A stretch of DNA of 64,000 nt. Origin: JAICNG01 sp035249985 (lineage in GTDB: Bacteria > Gemmatimonadota > Gemmatimonadetes > Gemmatimonadales > Gemmatimonadaceae). Shown here piece by piece: positions 43,348-52,831 of the stretch (its first letter is position 1; every line of letters begins with the position of its first letter). The position numbers and the translations under genes were made by a program. The notes under the pieces were generated by a model. It saw nothing but the letters and a program-made list of their open reading frames with translations, did no database searches and had not been told where the DNA came from. The stretch spans positions 1 to 64,000 of the forward strand of contig DATFFP010000070.1 of NCBI GenBank assembly GCA_035249985.1, given 5' to 3'.

Positions 43348-46173
43348 ATGCGCCTGCGCCACGTCATTCTTCTCTCGCTGACCCTCGTCTCCCCGCTCGC
43401 CGCACAGAGCCTCCCCCTCGACTCCATTCGCGACGACCGCAACTTTTCGTTCTATGATCGCGGCCCCTACCGGCAGGCGGTGCCAAAGCCGGAAGCGGTG
43501 CTCGGGTACTCGATCGGGGAGATGAACACTCAGTACGCGGCGCAGGAGCGCGTACTGCTCGCGATTGCCGATGCGGCGAAGGATCGCGTGCGCGTCGAGG
43601 AGTTCGGCTCGAGCTACGAGCGGCGCACGATGCGCCTTTTCATCGTCTCGTCCCCCGAGAACATCGCGCGGCTCGATGCCATTCGCGCCGACCTGGACCG
43701 TCTCGCGGACCCGCGAGGGGCGAGCGCCTCGGAGCTCGAGCAGATCGTCGCCCGCACCCCCGCGGTCGTGTTCCTGTCACACTCGGTGCATGGCAACGAG
43801 TCGCCGGGATTCGAGTCGGCGATTCAGACGCTCTATCAGCTCGCCGCGAGTGAGGAACCGGCGACCGTCGACGCGCTCCGCAACACGATCGTCGTGATCA
43901 ACCCCAGCTCGAATCCGGATGGTCACGAACGCTTCACCGTCTGGTACAACTCGATCAACGTGCGTCATCCCGACCCGAACGCGATCGAGCACGACGAGCC
44001 GTGGAGCGTGCAGGGCCGGTATAACCACTATCGCTTCGACATGAACCGCGATGTGATGGCGTCGACGCAGCGGGAGGTACAGGGTCTCATGCGCGCGATG
44101 CTCCGGTGGCATCCGATGGTCGCCGCCGACCTGCATGGGGTGACCGAGCGATTCTTCTTTCCGCCCGTCGCCAAGGCCATCAACGCCAACTTCGGCGATC
44201 TGTTCGCGAAGTGGATGGAGATTCTCGGCCGCGCCAATGCAACGGCCTTCGACAAGTACGGCTGGATGTACTACTCCCGCGACATCTTCGATTTCTACGC
44301 CGTGTTCTACTGGGACACGTGGCCGTCGCTCATGGGAGCGGCGGGAATGACGTTCGAGACCGACGGTGGCGGATGGAAGGGTATCCTCTGGCGACGCGAC
44401 GACGGGACGCTCGTCTCGTTCCGCGACGGGATCGCGAAGCACTGGGTCGCATCGATGGCGACCATCGAGCAGACGGCGGCGCGCCGTGAGGAACGCGTGC
44501 GCGATTTCCTGCGCTTCCGCCAGAGCGCGATCACGGACGGGCGCACGGGGACGATGAAGCGTGTCGTCTTTCTCCCCGGGCGCGATCCCGGCCGCGCGGC
44601 GGAGCTCGCATCGGCATTGTTACGCGCGGGCATCGAGGTCCGCGCGGCGGAGGCAGAATTCTCGTCTTCGCGTGCCCACGCCTTCAGGGATGACGCCGTG
44701 AGGTCGCAGCGGTTTCCGCGCGGCGCATACGTCGTCGATCTGGCGCAACCGAACGGCCGGGTGGCGAAGGCGTTTCTCGAGCCCACGCCGTCGATGGACA
44801 GTGCGTTCGTGCGTGAGCAGATCGCCAAGTTCGTGCGCAACGTGAGGCGCGGAAGCGGCGGCGTCCGCGAGGGGTACGAGTTTTATGATCTCACCGCGTG
44901 GTCGCTGCCGATCGCGTTCGGCGTCGAGGCGTATTGGACGGAAGACGCCGCGCCGGTGAACGGCCGATCGTTGTCGCTCCCCGCGGAGGAGCCGACGTTA
45001 CCCGAGGCGCAACAGCAGGCGCGGCGAGTCGGGGGCGAGCTCCTGGCGGTGGAGATTCCCGGGGGAATCGTGGCCGGTGCCGGTGCGAGATCGGCGTATG
45101 TGTTCGCGCCGGACCGCAACGGCGCGTCGCGTCTCGCCTATCACCTGATGAAAGAGGGTTTCCGGCTCGCGGTGGCGACGCAGCCCATCGAGGCCGATGG
45201 CAAGACGTTTCCTCGCGGCACGTGGGTGCTCCGCGTAGGACGCAACGATACGACGGTCGCCTCACGTCTCGATGCGCTGGCGCGCGAAAGCGGCGTCGAG
45301 GTGACAGGGGTGAACTCCGCTTTCACCACCGCCGCGCAGTTCGGCATTGGCTCGGAGGCAACGGTCGCCGTCACGGCACCGACGATCGCGATGGTCGGGG
45401 ACGAAGGAGTGAGCCAGACCTCCTACGGCGCGCTCTGGTGGAACTTCGAACGCCGCTATGGCATCGAGTTCATGCCGATCTCCATCGGGTATCTCTCCGG
45501 CGGCGATCTCTCGAAGCTCAACGTGATCATTCTTCCGAGCGCCTCACCGGGAGCGCTCACGGCGCGCCTCGGGAAGGAGGGCGTCGATCGGCTGAAAGGC
45601 TGGATTCGCGGCGGGGGCACGCTCGTGACGATGGGCGGCTCCACGGTGTGGGCGGCGCGAGAGAGCACCGACCTAACGAGCGGACGGGCGGTGGGGGCGG
45701 ACGACGACAGCGCCAAGGCGGAGCCATCGGCGAGCGACAGTGCGGCTCGTCGTCAGGCGCCGGAGCGCACGGCGGAGGACCTCATCCCGGTGAAGAGCCC
45801 GTCGTCGTCGAACGATGCCCCGGCGCCGCTGCCAGGCACGCATTTCGACGTCGTGCTCGACCGGACGCACTGGCTCACCTTCGGCTATGAGGAGCCGCGT
45901 CTGACGGTGATGCTCGACGGCGACTTCTTCCTCTCGCTCTCGAAGGATGGCGCGAACGTCGCGGTCTTCCCGGCGTCAGGACCACTCCACCGCGCCGGCT
46001 TCGTCTTTCCCGGCAACACCGAGCGCCTGCTGCGCGGAACGGCACTGCTCGTCGAGGAATCACTGGGTGACGGCCACCTCGTGGCCTTCGTCAACGAGCC
46101 GATGTTTCGGGGATGGTGGAGGGCGCTGGACAGGCTGGTGTTGAACGCGATCCTGCTGGGGCCGTCGATGTAG
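43348..46173 (+). CDS. Secreted M14-family zinc carboxypeptidase-like protein
   Basis: 941 residues from ATG 43348, signal peptide ending LAAQ. The M14 zinc site is HSVHGNES (HxxE) with a later His in VAADLHGV, and the catalytic Glu is probably in GMTFETDGGG. The peptidase part takes up residues about 30-420. A large extension follows: a ThuA/glutamine-amidotransferase-like region (about 700-800) and a Ser/Ala-rich linker (about 790-840). Likely an exported peptidase for cell-wall or dietary peptides. Its stop lies in the left arm of a cloverleaf element. Confidence 0.9.
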   Translation: MRLRHVILLSLTLVSPLAAQSLPLDSIRDDRNFSFYDRGPYRQAVPKPEAVLGYSIGEMNTQYAAQERVLLAIADAAKDRVRVEEFGSSYERRTMRLFIVSSPENIARLDAIRADLDRLADPRGASASELEQIVARTPAVVFLSHSVHGNESPGFESAIQTLYQLAASEEPATVDALRNTIVVINPSSNPDGHERFTVWYNSINVRHPDPNAIEHDEPWSVQGRYNHYRFDMNRDVMASTQREVQGLMRAMLRWHPMVAADLHGVTERFFFPPVAKAINANFGDLFAKWMEILGRANATAFDKYGWMYYSRDIFDFYAVFYWDTWPSLMGAAGMTFETDGGGWKGILWRRDDGTLVSFRDGIAKHWVASMATIEQTAARREERVRDFLRFRQSAITDGRTGTMKRVVFLPGRDPGRAAELASALLRAGIEVRAAEAEFSSSRAHAFRDDAVRSQRFPRGAYVVDLAQPNGRVAKAFLEPTPSMDSAFVREQIAKFVRNVRRGSGGVREGYEFYDLTAWSLPIAFGVEAYWTEDAAPVNGRSLSLPAEEPTLPEAQQQARRVGGELLAVEIPGGIVAGAGARSAYVFAPDRNGASRLAYHLMKEGFRLAVATQPIEADGKTFPRGTWVLRVGRNDTTVASRLDALARESGVEVTGVNSAFTTAAQFGIGSEATVAVTAPTIAMVGDEGVSQTSYGALWWNFERRYGIEFMPISIGYLSGGDLSKLNVIILPSASPGALTARLGKEGVDRLKGWIRGGGTLVTMGGSTVWAARESTDLTSGRAVGADDDSAKAEPSASDSAARRQAPERTAEDLIPVKSPSSSNDAPAPLPGTHFDVVLDRTHWLTFGYEEPRLTVMLDGDFFLSLSKDGANVAVFPASGPLHRAGFVFPGNTERLLRGTALLVEESLGDGHLVAFVNEPMFRGWWRALDRLVLNAILLGPSM

Positions 46174-46327
46174 GAGCTAGTGGTCAGGGGTCAGGGATCA
46201 GGGGTGGAAAGGCAAACGGCGGCGCTTTCGCGCCGCCGTTTGCTCATCTGATAAGGCGCCTGCGGCGAAGCCGCGGCGCCCTTTCCACCCCTGACCCCTG
46301 ACCCCTGACTCCTGACCCCTGACTCCT
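46172..46327. repeat. Cloverleaf heptamer element, copy 3
   Basis: Left arm 46172-46212 (41 nt) and right arm 46280-46327 (48 nt, that is one extra heptamer). H1 46213-46242 (CAAACGGCGGCGC-TTTC-complement), H2 46243-46255 (CTCAT-CTG-ATAAG), H3 46256-46279 (GCGCC-T-GCGGC-GAA-GCCGC-GGCGC), all contiguous. It lies between convergent genes. Confidence 0.93.
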
Positions 46328-46332
46328 GCTCT

Positions 46333-47475
46333 TCAGAACCAGCCCTGCATGTACATCTGCGCCCTCGCCATCGCTCGCGCTTCGGCTGCCGCACGCATGG
46401 CCTCCGACCGCACACCCGCGCTCGCTGCCCGAATCGCGTCCGCATTCACGCGAACGGCGCGCACTGCCTCGCGCGCGGCGTCGCCAATCACTTCGTGATC
46501 GAAGTCGACATCGAAGTCGAACTCACCGTGAATCACGGGTGCCATCGGCGGCATCGGTGGCATGGGAGGCATGGGCGCCACGTGGACTCGCGGGAATGAG
46601 AAGTCGTCCCCATCGAAGTGGAACGACATCCCGCGACGCGTCTGGCGAAAATCCGAGGCCTTGCCCAGGGTGACCCGCACCGTCTTGTAGCCGCCATCCG
46701 ACCACACGCGGAGCTCGACGTTGTCGCCTGGCTTCGCCTTCGAGATCTCGCGCCGGAAGCGCTGAATCCGCGCACCGGCGATCTGCGCGTCGCCCGCATC
46801 CTCGGCCCGCACGCGGACGTCGACGCCATTGATCGCGGCGATGCGATCGCCCTCGAAGATGCCAGCTTTCTCGGCCGGACCCGCCTCCATCACGCTGCTG
46901 ACGAAGATGCCGATCGTGTCGCGTTTGCTGCCGCTGCTTCCCAAGCCAAGGCCGAGGACCGGACGGTCATCGAGATCGGCGCTCGAGATCCGGCGTCGCG
47001 TGGGCAGGTCCGCCGCCGCGATCGTCTTCACGCGGACGTTGCGGAACTGACCATCATCGTAGAGGCGGAGCTCGACGTCGTCCCCCGGCTTCACCTTGCG
47101 AAGCTCCCGCGTGAAGCGGCGCGACAGGATGCCCGACATGTCGGGCTCGCCGGCGTCGGCACTCGACAGCGTGAGCTTCACGCCATTGACCGCGGCGATC
47201 CGGTTTCCCTCCTCCAGGCCCGCCTGCTCGGCAGGTCCGCCCGACGTGATCGCGGTGATGAGGAGGCCGAGCGTGTCACGCTCGCCGCCACTCGACGTGC
47301 TGATGCCGAGCACGGCACGCTCGTCGTCGTCCCCGCCGATCGTCCAGACGCGGGGAGCCGGGGTGCGCGTGCGCACGCGCTCACGTTCCCGTTCGCGCTC
47401 TTGCTCCTGGCCGAAGGCGTACCAGGGAAGCAATACGACCGCCAGCGCAGCCAGGGTGGATTCACGAAGCAGCAT
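46333..47475 (-). CDS. Exported tandem-PDZ protein
   Basis: 380 residues from ATG 47475, signal peptide (ALAVVLLPWYAFG). A basic-acidic spacer (QERERERERV) leads into two near-duplicate PDZ domains (about 45-150: LGISTSSGGERDTLGLLITA; about 165-265: LGLGLGSSGSKRDTIGIFVS). Each ends in a ligand-loop strand (VKPGDDVELRLYDDG, AKPGDNVELRVWSDG). A PMPPMPPMPPM linker and an Ala-rich C-terminus follow. No protease domain is fused. Probably a periplasmic scaffold or protease partner. An upstream ATG at 47544 gives no signal peptide. Confidence 0.88.
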   Translation of the reverse strand: MLLRESTLAALAVVLLPWYAFGQEQERERERERVRTRTPAPRVWTIGGDDDERAVLGISTSSGGERDTLGLLITAITSGGPAEQAGLEEGNRIAAVNGVKLTLSSADAGEPDMSGILSRRFTRELRKVKPGDDVELRLYDDGQFRNVRVKTIAAADLPTRRRISSADLDDRPVLGLGLGSSGSKRDTIGIFVSSVMEAGPAEKAGIFEGDRIAAINGVDVRVRAEDAGDAQIAGARIQRFRREISKAKPGDNVELRVWSDGGYKTVRVTLGKASDFRQTRRGMSFHFDGDDFSFPRVHVAPMPPMPPMPPMAPVIHGEFDFDVDFDHEVIGDAAREAVRAVRVNADAIRAASAGVRSEAMRAAAEARAMARAQMYMQGWF

Positions 47476-47603
47476 AAATGACCTCAGGTTGGTGTGTTCT
47501 GTCGAATGGGACACGCCGGTTCCGATCAGGGTTGCCGTGGACATCTTCGGGCGGGCCCGAAGAGAGTGTTTGTGACGGCCGGCCGACAGGGCGATATTGA
47601 GTT

Positions 47604-48734
47604 ATGGCCACCACGTCTCCTGCCGGCCCCGACCTTCACGACTTCCAGCATCACTGGCAGGATGAGGCGGACGCGGCGTTTCTCTACCGCGTTCTCGCTT
47701 CCTCTGAAGGCGACCCCAAGCGCCGCGGCATCTACTCGCGGCTCGCCGAGGTCGAGGACCGTCACGTCCAGATCTGGTCGGAGCTGCTGACCCGCAACGG
47801 GCAGCCGCCCTCGTCGCATCGTCCCAGCGCGCGGGCACGGCTCCTCGCGTTCCTGGGCCGCCGGTTCGGGCCCAATTTCCTTCTCCCCTTGCTCCTCGCC
47901 GAAGAAGGGCGCGAAGTGAAAGGCTACCTCGCGCTGCACCGCTCGACCCCCCGTGGGGCGATGGGAGGCAACGAGGCTCTCGTCCTGGCCCGTGAGTCCG
48001 CCGAGCATGCGAGTACCCTTGCCGCGATCTCGGGGAAGAGTGCGGAACCGTGGCACCGTGCCGAATCGGGGGGCTTCCTCCGCAACGTCGTTTACGGATT
48101 CAACGACGGCCTGACGGCGAACTTCGGTCTCGTCGCTGGAGTCCTCGGCGCTGCGTCGATCAACGCGCACGCGACCATCATCGTCGCCGGCGTCGCCGGC
48201 TTGATCGCCGATGCGCTCTCCATGGGCTCGAGTGGATACCTCGCCGCGAAGAGCGAGCAGGAGGTATACGCGCACGAGATCGCCATGGAGCGGCAGGAGA
48301 TCGAGCTCATGCCCGAAGTCGAGCGCGACGAGCTTGCGCTCATCTACGAGGCGAAGGGGATGCACGCCGACGCCGCGCACGCGCTCGCGACCGAGGTGAT
48401 GGCCGATCCCCAGCGCATGCTCGATGAGAAAGTGCAGGAGGAGCTCAAGATCGGTGAGCAGGGTGCTTCGCCGCTGCGCGAGGGCTGGGTAACCGGGCTG
48501 GCGACCGCGTTCGGCGCCGCGATTCCGGTGACGCCGTTCCTCGTGCTGGACGGAATGCCGGCGATCTGGGTGTCGTTCGGGGTGTCGATGGCGTCCCATT
48601 TCCTCGTCGGTGCGGCGCGGTCGGTCTTCACCGGCCGGGGAATCATCCGCTCCGGCATGGACATGTTCATAGTCGGACTTGGGGTCGCCGTGGTGGGGTA
48701 TTTCGTCGGCGACTGGGTGGCGCGCCTGCTGTAG
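47604..48734 (+). CDS. mbfA: MbfA-like ferritin/VIT iron exporter
   Basis: 376 residues. An N-terminal rubrerythrin/ferritin-like domain (1-150) carries the E...ExxH ligands (QDEADAAFLYR, EVEDRHVQIW, EEGREVKGY, ESAEHAS). A VIT1/CCC1-type membrane domain follows (NVVYGFNDGLTANFGLVAGV, SMGSSGYLAAKSEQEVYAHE). This fusion is the membrane-bound ferritin MbfA, which oxidises and exports iron in other bacteria. It is divergent from the PDZ gene. Confidence 0.92.
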   Translation: MATTSPAGPDLHDFQHHWQDEADAAFLYRVLASSEGDPKRRGIYSRLAEVEDRHVQIWSELLTRNGQPPSSHRPSARARLLAFLGRRFGPNFLLPLLLAEEGREVKGYLALHRSTPRGAMGGNEALVLARESAEHASTLAAISGKSAEPWHRAESGGFLRNVVYGFNDGLTANFGLVAGVLGAASINAHATIIVAGVAGLIADALSMGSSGYLAAKSEQEVYAHEIAMERQEIELMPEVERDELALIYEAKGMHADAAHALATEVMADPQRMLDEKVQEELKIGEQGASPLREGWVTGLATAFGAAIPVTPFLVLDGMPAIWVSFGVSMASHFLVGAARSVFTGRGIIRSGMDMFIVGLGVAVVGYFVGDWVARLL

Positions 48735-48850
48735 GGGCATCGCGACTATCGCGCGCCCGAGCGCGATCCCGTATCTTGTCGGCCTGACAGCCGTCGGCGC
48801 CCCAGCGCGAGAACGTGACGCTGTCATGCGCTGCAGGACCCCTCATTCGC

Positions 48851-51766
48851 GTGACCCACCTGCTCGACGCCCTGAAGACGGGTTTTGCCGACGCCTATGC
48901 CGTCGAGCGAGAGCTACCTGGCGGCGGGATGAGCCGGCTCTTTCTCGCACGCGACCACTCGCTCCATCGGCAGGTCGTCATCAAGATCCTGCCGCCCGAG
49001 CTGACGCACGAGGTCGGCGCCGCGCGGTTCGCGCGCGAAAGCAAAGTGACCGCGCAGCTGCAGCATCCGCACATCCTGCCGATTCTCGGCGCTGGCCAGC
49101 GTGGCGACTTCCTCTACTACATCATGCCGTACGTGTCCGGCGAATCGCTCCGGGCCCGGCTGCGACGTGAGGGTCGTCTCGAGGTGCAGGATGCCGTGCG
49201 GATTCTTTGCGAGATCGCCGATGCGCTCGCTTACGCACACGCCGAAGGGGTCATCCACCGCGACATCAAGCCGGAGAACATCCTGCTCGAGGGAAAGCAC
49301 GCGGTCCTGGCGGACTTTGGCATCGCGCACGCGTTACATGCCGGAGAGGACGCCAGCCACCGACTGACCGCGTCGGGAATGGCGTTAGGCACCATTGGCT
49401 ACATGGCGCCGGAGCAGGCCGCCGGCGAGCGGTCCGTCGACGGTCGAGCGGACATTTATGCGCTCGGCATCGTCGGCTACGAGCTTCTCGCGGGGCATCC
49501 GCCGTTCGATGCTCCGACGGCGCAGGCGTTGCTGGTGGCGCACCTCACGGAGCAAGCGCAGCCGCTGACGCGCGAACGTCCCGAGGTCCCGCGTGTCGTG
49601 AGCGATGCCATCGCGCGGGCGATCGCGAAGAGCCCGGATGATCGGTGGCAGACCGCCGACCTGCTTCGGGATGCTCTCGACGAGGCGCGGCTGCCGACGA
49701 CCCAGATGCCTGGCGTTCGCCTCCCTCTGGCTTCGCGGCGGGCGAGGCTCGTGGGCGCGGGCGTCGCACTCGCGGCGCTCGCTGGCGGCGGCGTCATCGC
49801 ACGGGAGACGCTCGGCTCGCCGCTCGATCCCAACGTCGTTGCCGTCGCACCGTTCGATGTGATCGCACCCGATGCTGAAACTCGGATGCTCTGGCGAGAG
49901 GGGATCGTCGATGTTCTGACACGCAAACTCGACGGCGCCGGCCCGCTACGGTCCGTGTCTTCGGCGGTGGTCTTGAAGCGCTGGAAGGGTCGCGCCGACG
50001 CCGCATCCGCGGCGTCACTCGGGGCGCGCACCGGCGCCGGGCTGGTCGTGTATGGTACGGTGCTGAGCGTCGGTGCGGATTCCATCGAGCTGTCGGCAAC
50101 GCTCTACGACGTGCGACGGGGCGCGTCGATCGGCATCGAGGTAGAGCGCCGTGACGTCACGTCACAGATGGCGCGTCTGGCTGACTCGGTCTCGCTCGGC
50201 CTGCTGCGCGAGCTCGGACGAACCCGGCCGATCGGGGCCGTGCGGAGTTCGTCGTTAGGGTCGACGTCGATGCCCGCGCTGAAGGCATTCCTTCGCGGGG
50301 AACAGTACTATCGGCGAACCGCATGGGATTCGGCGATCGCGCAGTACGAGCTCGCGTTCTCCACCGATACGACGTTCGCGCTGGCGTTTCGACGGTTCGG
50401 CCTCACCCGCTATTGGCAGCGGGGGGGACTCGATTCGCTGGTGACCGCGAGCCGTCTCCGGGCGGGAGCATTCAATCACCGACTGTCCCCCCGCGATTCA
50501 CTGCTGCTGGTCGCGGACTCGCTCGCGGCAGCCATGACGGTGTCCGATGCGGACGGCCGCTATTGGATGCACGCGCGGCGTCTTTTTTCGTCGCTCGAGG
50601 CGGCGTCGCGGTTGTACCAGGACGATCCCGAGGTGTGGTCCGCACTCGGCGAAGCGCGACATCACTATGGCTACGGCGCGCCGGTGCGCGTGTCGGAGGC
50701 GAGCGTTCTGGAAGCCTTCGACCAGGCCATCGCGCTGGATTCGGCGTTCGCGCCCGCGTACATCCACGCCATCGAGCACGCGCTCACGCACCATGGAGCC
50801 AGGGAAGCGCGGCGCTATGCGCGGGCGTATCTCGCCCTCGATCCCTCCGATGCGGAGGCGGACGGTATCCGACTGGTCAGCGCTCTGCTCGATGAGAGAA
50901 CCTCGAGCGAGTCGGTGGGGCAGCGGGTCGGGCTCGAGTCACGGGACGTCCTCACCAACGCCTGGTTTGCCATGCGGCGCCTCGCCGACACCTCCGAGTT
51001 GGCCATTCGGATCGCCCGAAGACTGGCGACCTCCGCGGAGACGGCCAGCGAGGTGCAAACCTGGGACGGGCGCCTGGCACTGGCGCTCGCCTACCGCGGC
51101 CACGCGTCCGAAGCGCGATCGGTCGCTCGCTCGCTCAGCCCGCGACTCTTCTCCGAGCTCGCTCTCCTCGGCGCCATCCCCGAGGAGATGGCCCGGACCA
51201 CCTTCGCTGACTGGCTCGCGAGCGGGAAGCTCACCGCCGCCCTTGCCCTCCCGTGGTGGAGCCAGCGCAACGAGGTGGCGTCGATCGCGCGGCTGATGCG
51301 TGTCGCCGAGCGGGAGCTCGCCAGCGACGACGCCGCGACCCGTCGGTCGGCTCAGTATGTACGCGGCGCGGGACACGCCTATCTGGCCCTCGCGCGGCTC
51401 GACACCGCGCAGGCCCTGCGTGCATTCGCCGGACTCGCGGATACCTTGTGCCTAACGTGCTACGCCGACCGGCTCATCCACGCTCGTCTGCTCGTGGCAC
51501 GGGGCGATCTGCGTGGGGCGAAGCACCTGTTTCAGGAACGGCTGTATGCGATGCTCAGCCCGCTCGAGATGCTGTTTCTCCTCGAGCACGCAGACGTCGC
51601 CGAGCGGCTCGGCGATCGACGTGCGGCGGTGGAGGCGTACCGCCGTGTCACGAGCACGTGGGCCCGCGCGGACCCCGCGCTCCAACCTGTAGTGGCGCGC
51701 GCCGTCCGGGCACTGGAGCGGATGGGCGAACGCGCTGGATACACCGTCGCATCGTCCTCGCCGTAA
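48851..51766 (+). CDS. Membrane Ser/Thr protein kinase with TPR-like sensor
   Basis: 971 residues from GTG 48851 (GTG 48815 would add 12). Kinase domain 1-270: G-loop ELPGGGMSRL, Lys45, HRDIKPENILL (Asp138), DFGIA (Asp155), APEQ. One membrane helix (about 305-325). Outside, residues about 330-455 resemble a TolB/FlgO-like adenylate-cyclase-associated segment (VVAVAPFDVIAPDAETRMLW), followed by long TPR-like helical repeats to the end. It should sense extracytoplasmic signals and phosphorylate cytoplasmic targets. The gene stands alone. Confidence 0.92.
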   Translation: MTHLLDALKTGFADAYAVERELPGGGMSRLFLARDHSLHRQVVIKILPPELTHEVGAARFARESKVTAQLQHPHILPILGAGQRGDFLYYIMPYVSGESLRARLRREGRLEVQDAVRILCEIADALAYAHAEGVIHRDIKPENILLEGKHAVLADFGIAHALHAGEDASHRLTASGMALGTIGYMAPEQAAGERSVDGRADIYALGIVGYELLAGHPPFDAPTAQALLVAHLTEQAQPLTRERPEVPRVVSDAIARAIAKSPDDRWQTADLLRDALDEARLPTTQMPGVRLPLASRRARLVGAGVALAALAGGGVIARETLGSPLDPNVVAVAPFDVIAPDAETRMLWREGIVDVLTRKLDGAGPLRSVSSAVVLKRWKGRADAASAASLGARTGAGLVVYGTVLSVGADSIELSATLYDVRRGASIGIEVERRDVTSQMARLADSVSLGLLRELGRTRPIGAVRSSSLGSTSMPALKAFLRGEQYYRRTAWDSAIAQYELAFSTDTTFALAFRRFGLTRYWQRGGLDSLVTASRLRAGAFNHRLSPRDSLLLVADSLAAAMTVSDADGRYWMHARRLFSSLEAASRLYQDDPEVWSALGEARHHYGYGAPVRVSEASVLEAFDQAIALDSAFAPAYIHAIEHALTHHGAREARRYARAYLALDPSDAEADGIRLVSALLDERTSSESVGQRVGLESRDVLTNAWFAMRRLADTSELAIRIARRLATSAETASEVQTWDGRLALALAYRGHASEARSVARSLSPRLFSELALLGAIPEEMARTTFADWLASGKLTAALALPWWSQRNEVASIARLMRVAERELASDDAATRRSAQYVRGAGHAYLALARLDTAQALRAFAGLADTLCLTCYADRLIHARLLVARGDLRGAKHLFQERLYAMLSPLEMLFLLEHADVAERLGDRRAAVEAYRRVTSTWARADPALQPVVARAVRALERMGERAGYTVASSSP

Positions 51767-51776
51767 GAAGACCCCC

Positions 51777-51795
51777 GCGCCACAGTCTGTGGCGC
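51777..51795. other. Short perfect hairpin after the kinase gene
   Basis: GCGCCACA-GTC-TGTGGCGC, eight-bp arms, starting ten bases after the kinase stop. No T-tract follows, so it could be a weak or factor-dependent terminator or a processing site. Confidence 0.5.
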
Positions 51796-51928
51796 ACATG
51801 CGCCCTCTACGCGTGCTACGCAGCGCCGGGCTTGTCCAAACGCGGGGAACAGGTGAACCGCAGCTGGCCTCGCCCCTGCTTCCGACGTCTCGGCTGCTCG
51901 CTCCTCACCTCCTAGAAAGGAATTTTCC

Positions 51929-52504
51929 ATGCCCCGCCTGTTCGCTGTCGCGCTCCTCCTGTTTGCGCTCGTCGGATGCGACACGCCGGTCGCACCCGGA
52001 TCACCGGGGACCACCGGTGTCGCCCTCGCACGCGCCGGCGACCCTCCGCCGCCACCTGAGGACGCGGACGTCTTTGGATTCTTCGGCGCGACAGCGCTTC
52101 TGAGAACGACGGACCTGGCCTTGATCGAAGAGCCGCCGGCAGGGACCGGAGCTCTCGAGTTCTCACTGGACGGCCGGTACTTCATCGGCGGCGGTGGCGT
52201 GAACGGCTGGCTTCGCTTGGCGACGTCGACGGACAATGTGCTCACGCTCAATGACCCGCGCATCGTCTTTCGGGAGGATGGCGCCGTGGGTAGCGGCACC
52301 ATCAAGGTGATCTTCGATCAGGGGTCCTTGCAGATCGTGCTCGCGGAGGACATCGCCGGCGCAACGTTCTCGCGCACATGTGCCGCCGGAGGTGCGCCAT
52401 GTGCGGTGATCGACATCGCGGGTGCGGATTTTCTCGGCCTCGATGGTGTGTTCACCGAGGTCGACGGAACACTGGTGGTCGTCGCGGAAGTCGACGGCGG
52501 CTAG
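51929..52504 (+). CDS. Hypothetical lipoprotein
   Basis: 191 residues. Clear lipoprotein signal (FAVALLLFALVGC, lipobox LVGC). A good ribosome site (GAAAGGA) precedes the ATG. A Pro/Gly/Ala-rich spacer (DPPPPPEDAD) leads into a beta-rich domain (LEFSLDGRYFIGGGGVNGWL, IKVIFDQGSLQIVLAED) with a C-x6-C pair (TCAAGGAPCA). No family recognised. Confidence 0.72.
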   Translation: MPRLFAVALLLFALVGCDTPVAPGSPGTTGVALARAGDPPPPPEDADVFGFFGATALLRTTDLALIEEPPAGTGALEFSLDGRYFIGGGGVNGWLRLATSTDNVLTLNDPRIVFREDGAVGSGTIKVIFDQGSLQIVLAEDIAGATFSRTCAAGGAPCAVIDIAGADFLGLDGVFTEVDGTLVVVAEVDGG

Positions 52505-52831
52505 TCGGCGCTCCTTGTGGCGCGCTGATGCCGATTCTCGACACATGCCGCGCGACCGCGACAGGCCAGCAAACGGAAGATATTGGGTAAATCGTTGCGG
52601 GATATGTCGTTATCGCACTGCCTCAGGGCGGCACCACCCCTGCACCTCCCGCGGCACGCCCCGCAGCCCGTGCCGGCGTAGACTCAACGCCTCCCCAGCG
52701 ATCCGGCACGGGCTCGGTGGCGCCAGCCTAACGATCCGAGGCCGGGGGCATGGCGGCGGGATCATCTTCCCCAACAGCTCGAGAGCTCCGAGGTCGTGGT
52801 TCCTGCACCGCACACAACTCACCCCGACGCG
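52505..52831. other. Intergenic region with an 11-bp inverted repeat
   Basis: 327 bases without a gene. GCCCGTGCCGG (52666-52676) and its exact complement (52703-52713) flank a 26-base loop. An AT-richer stretch around 52578-52615 (GATATTGGGTAAATCG...GGGATATGTCG) is the likeliest place for a promoter of the SGNH gene, but no confident -35/-10 pair is seen. Nothing codes here in either strand that I can support. Confidence 0.5.
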
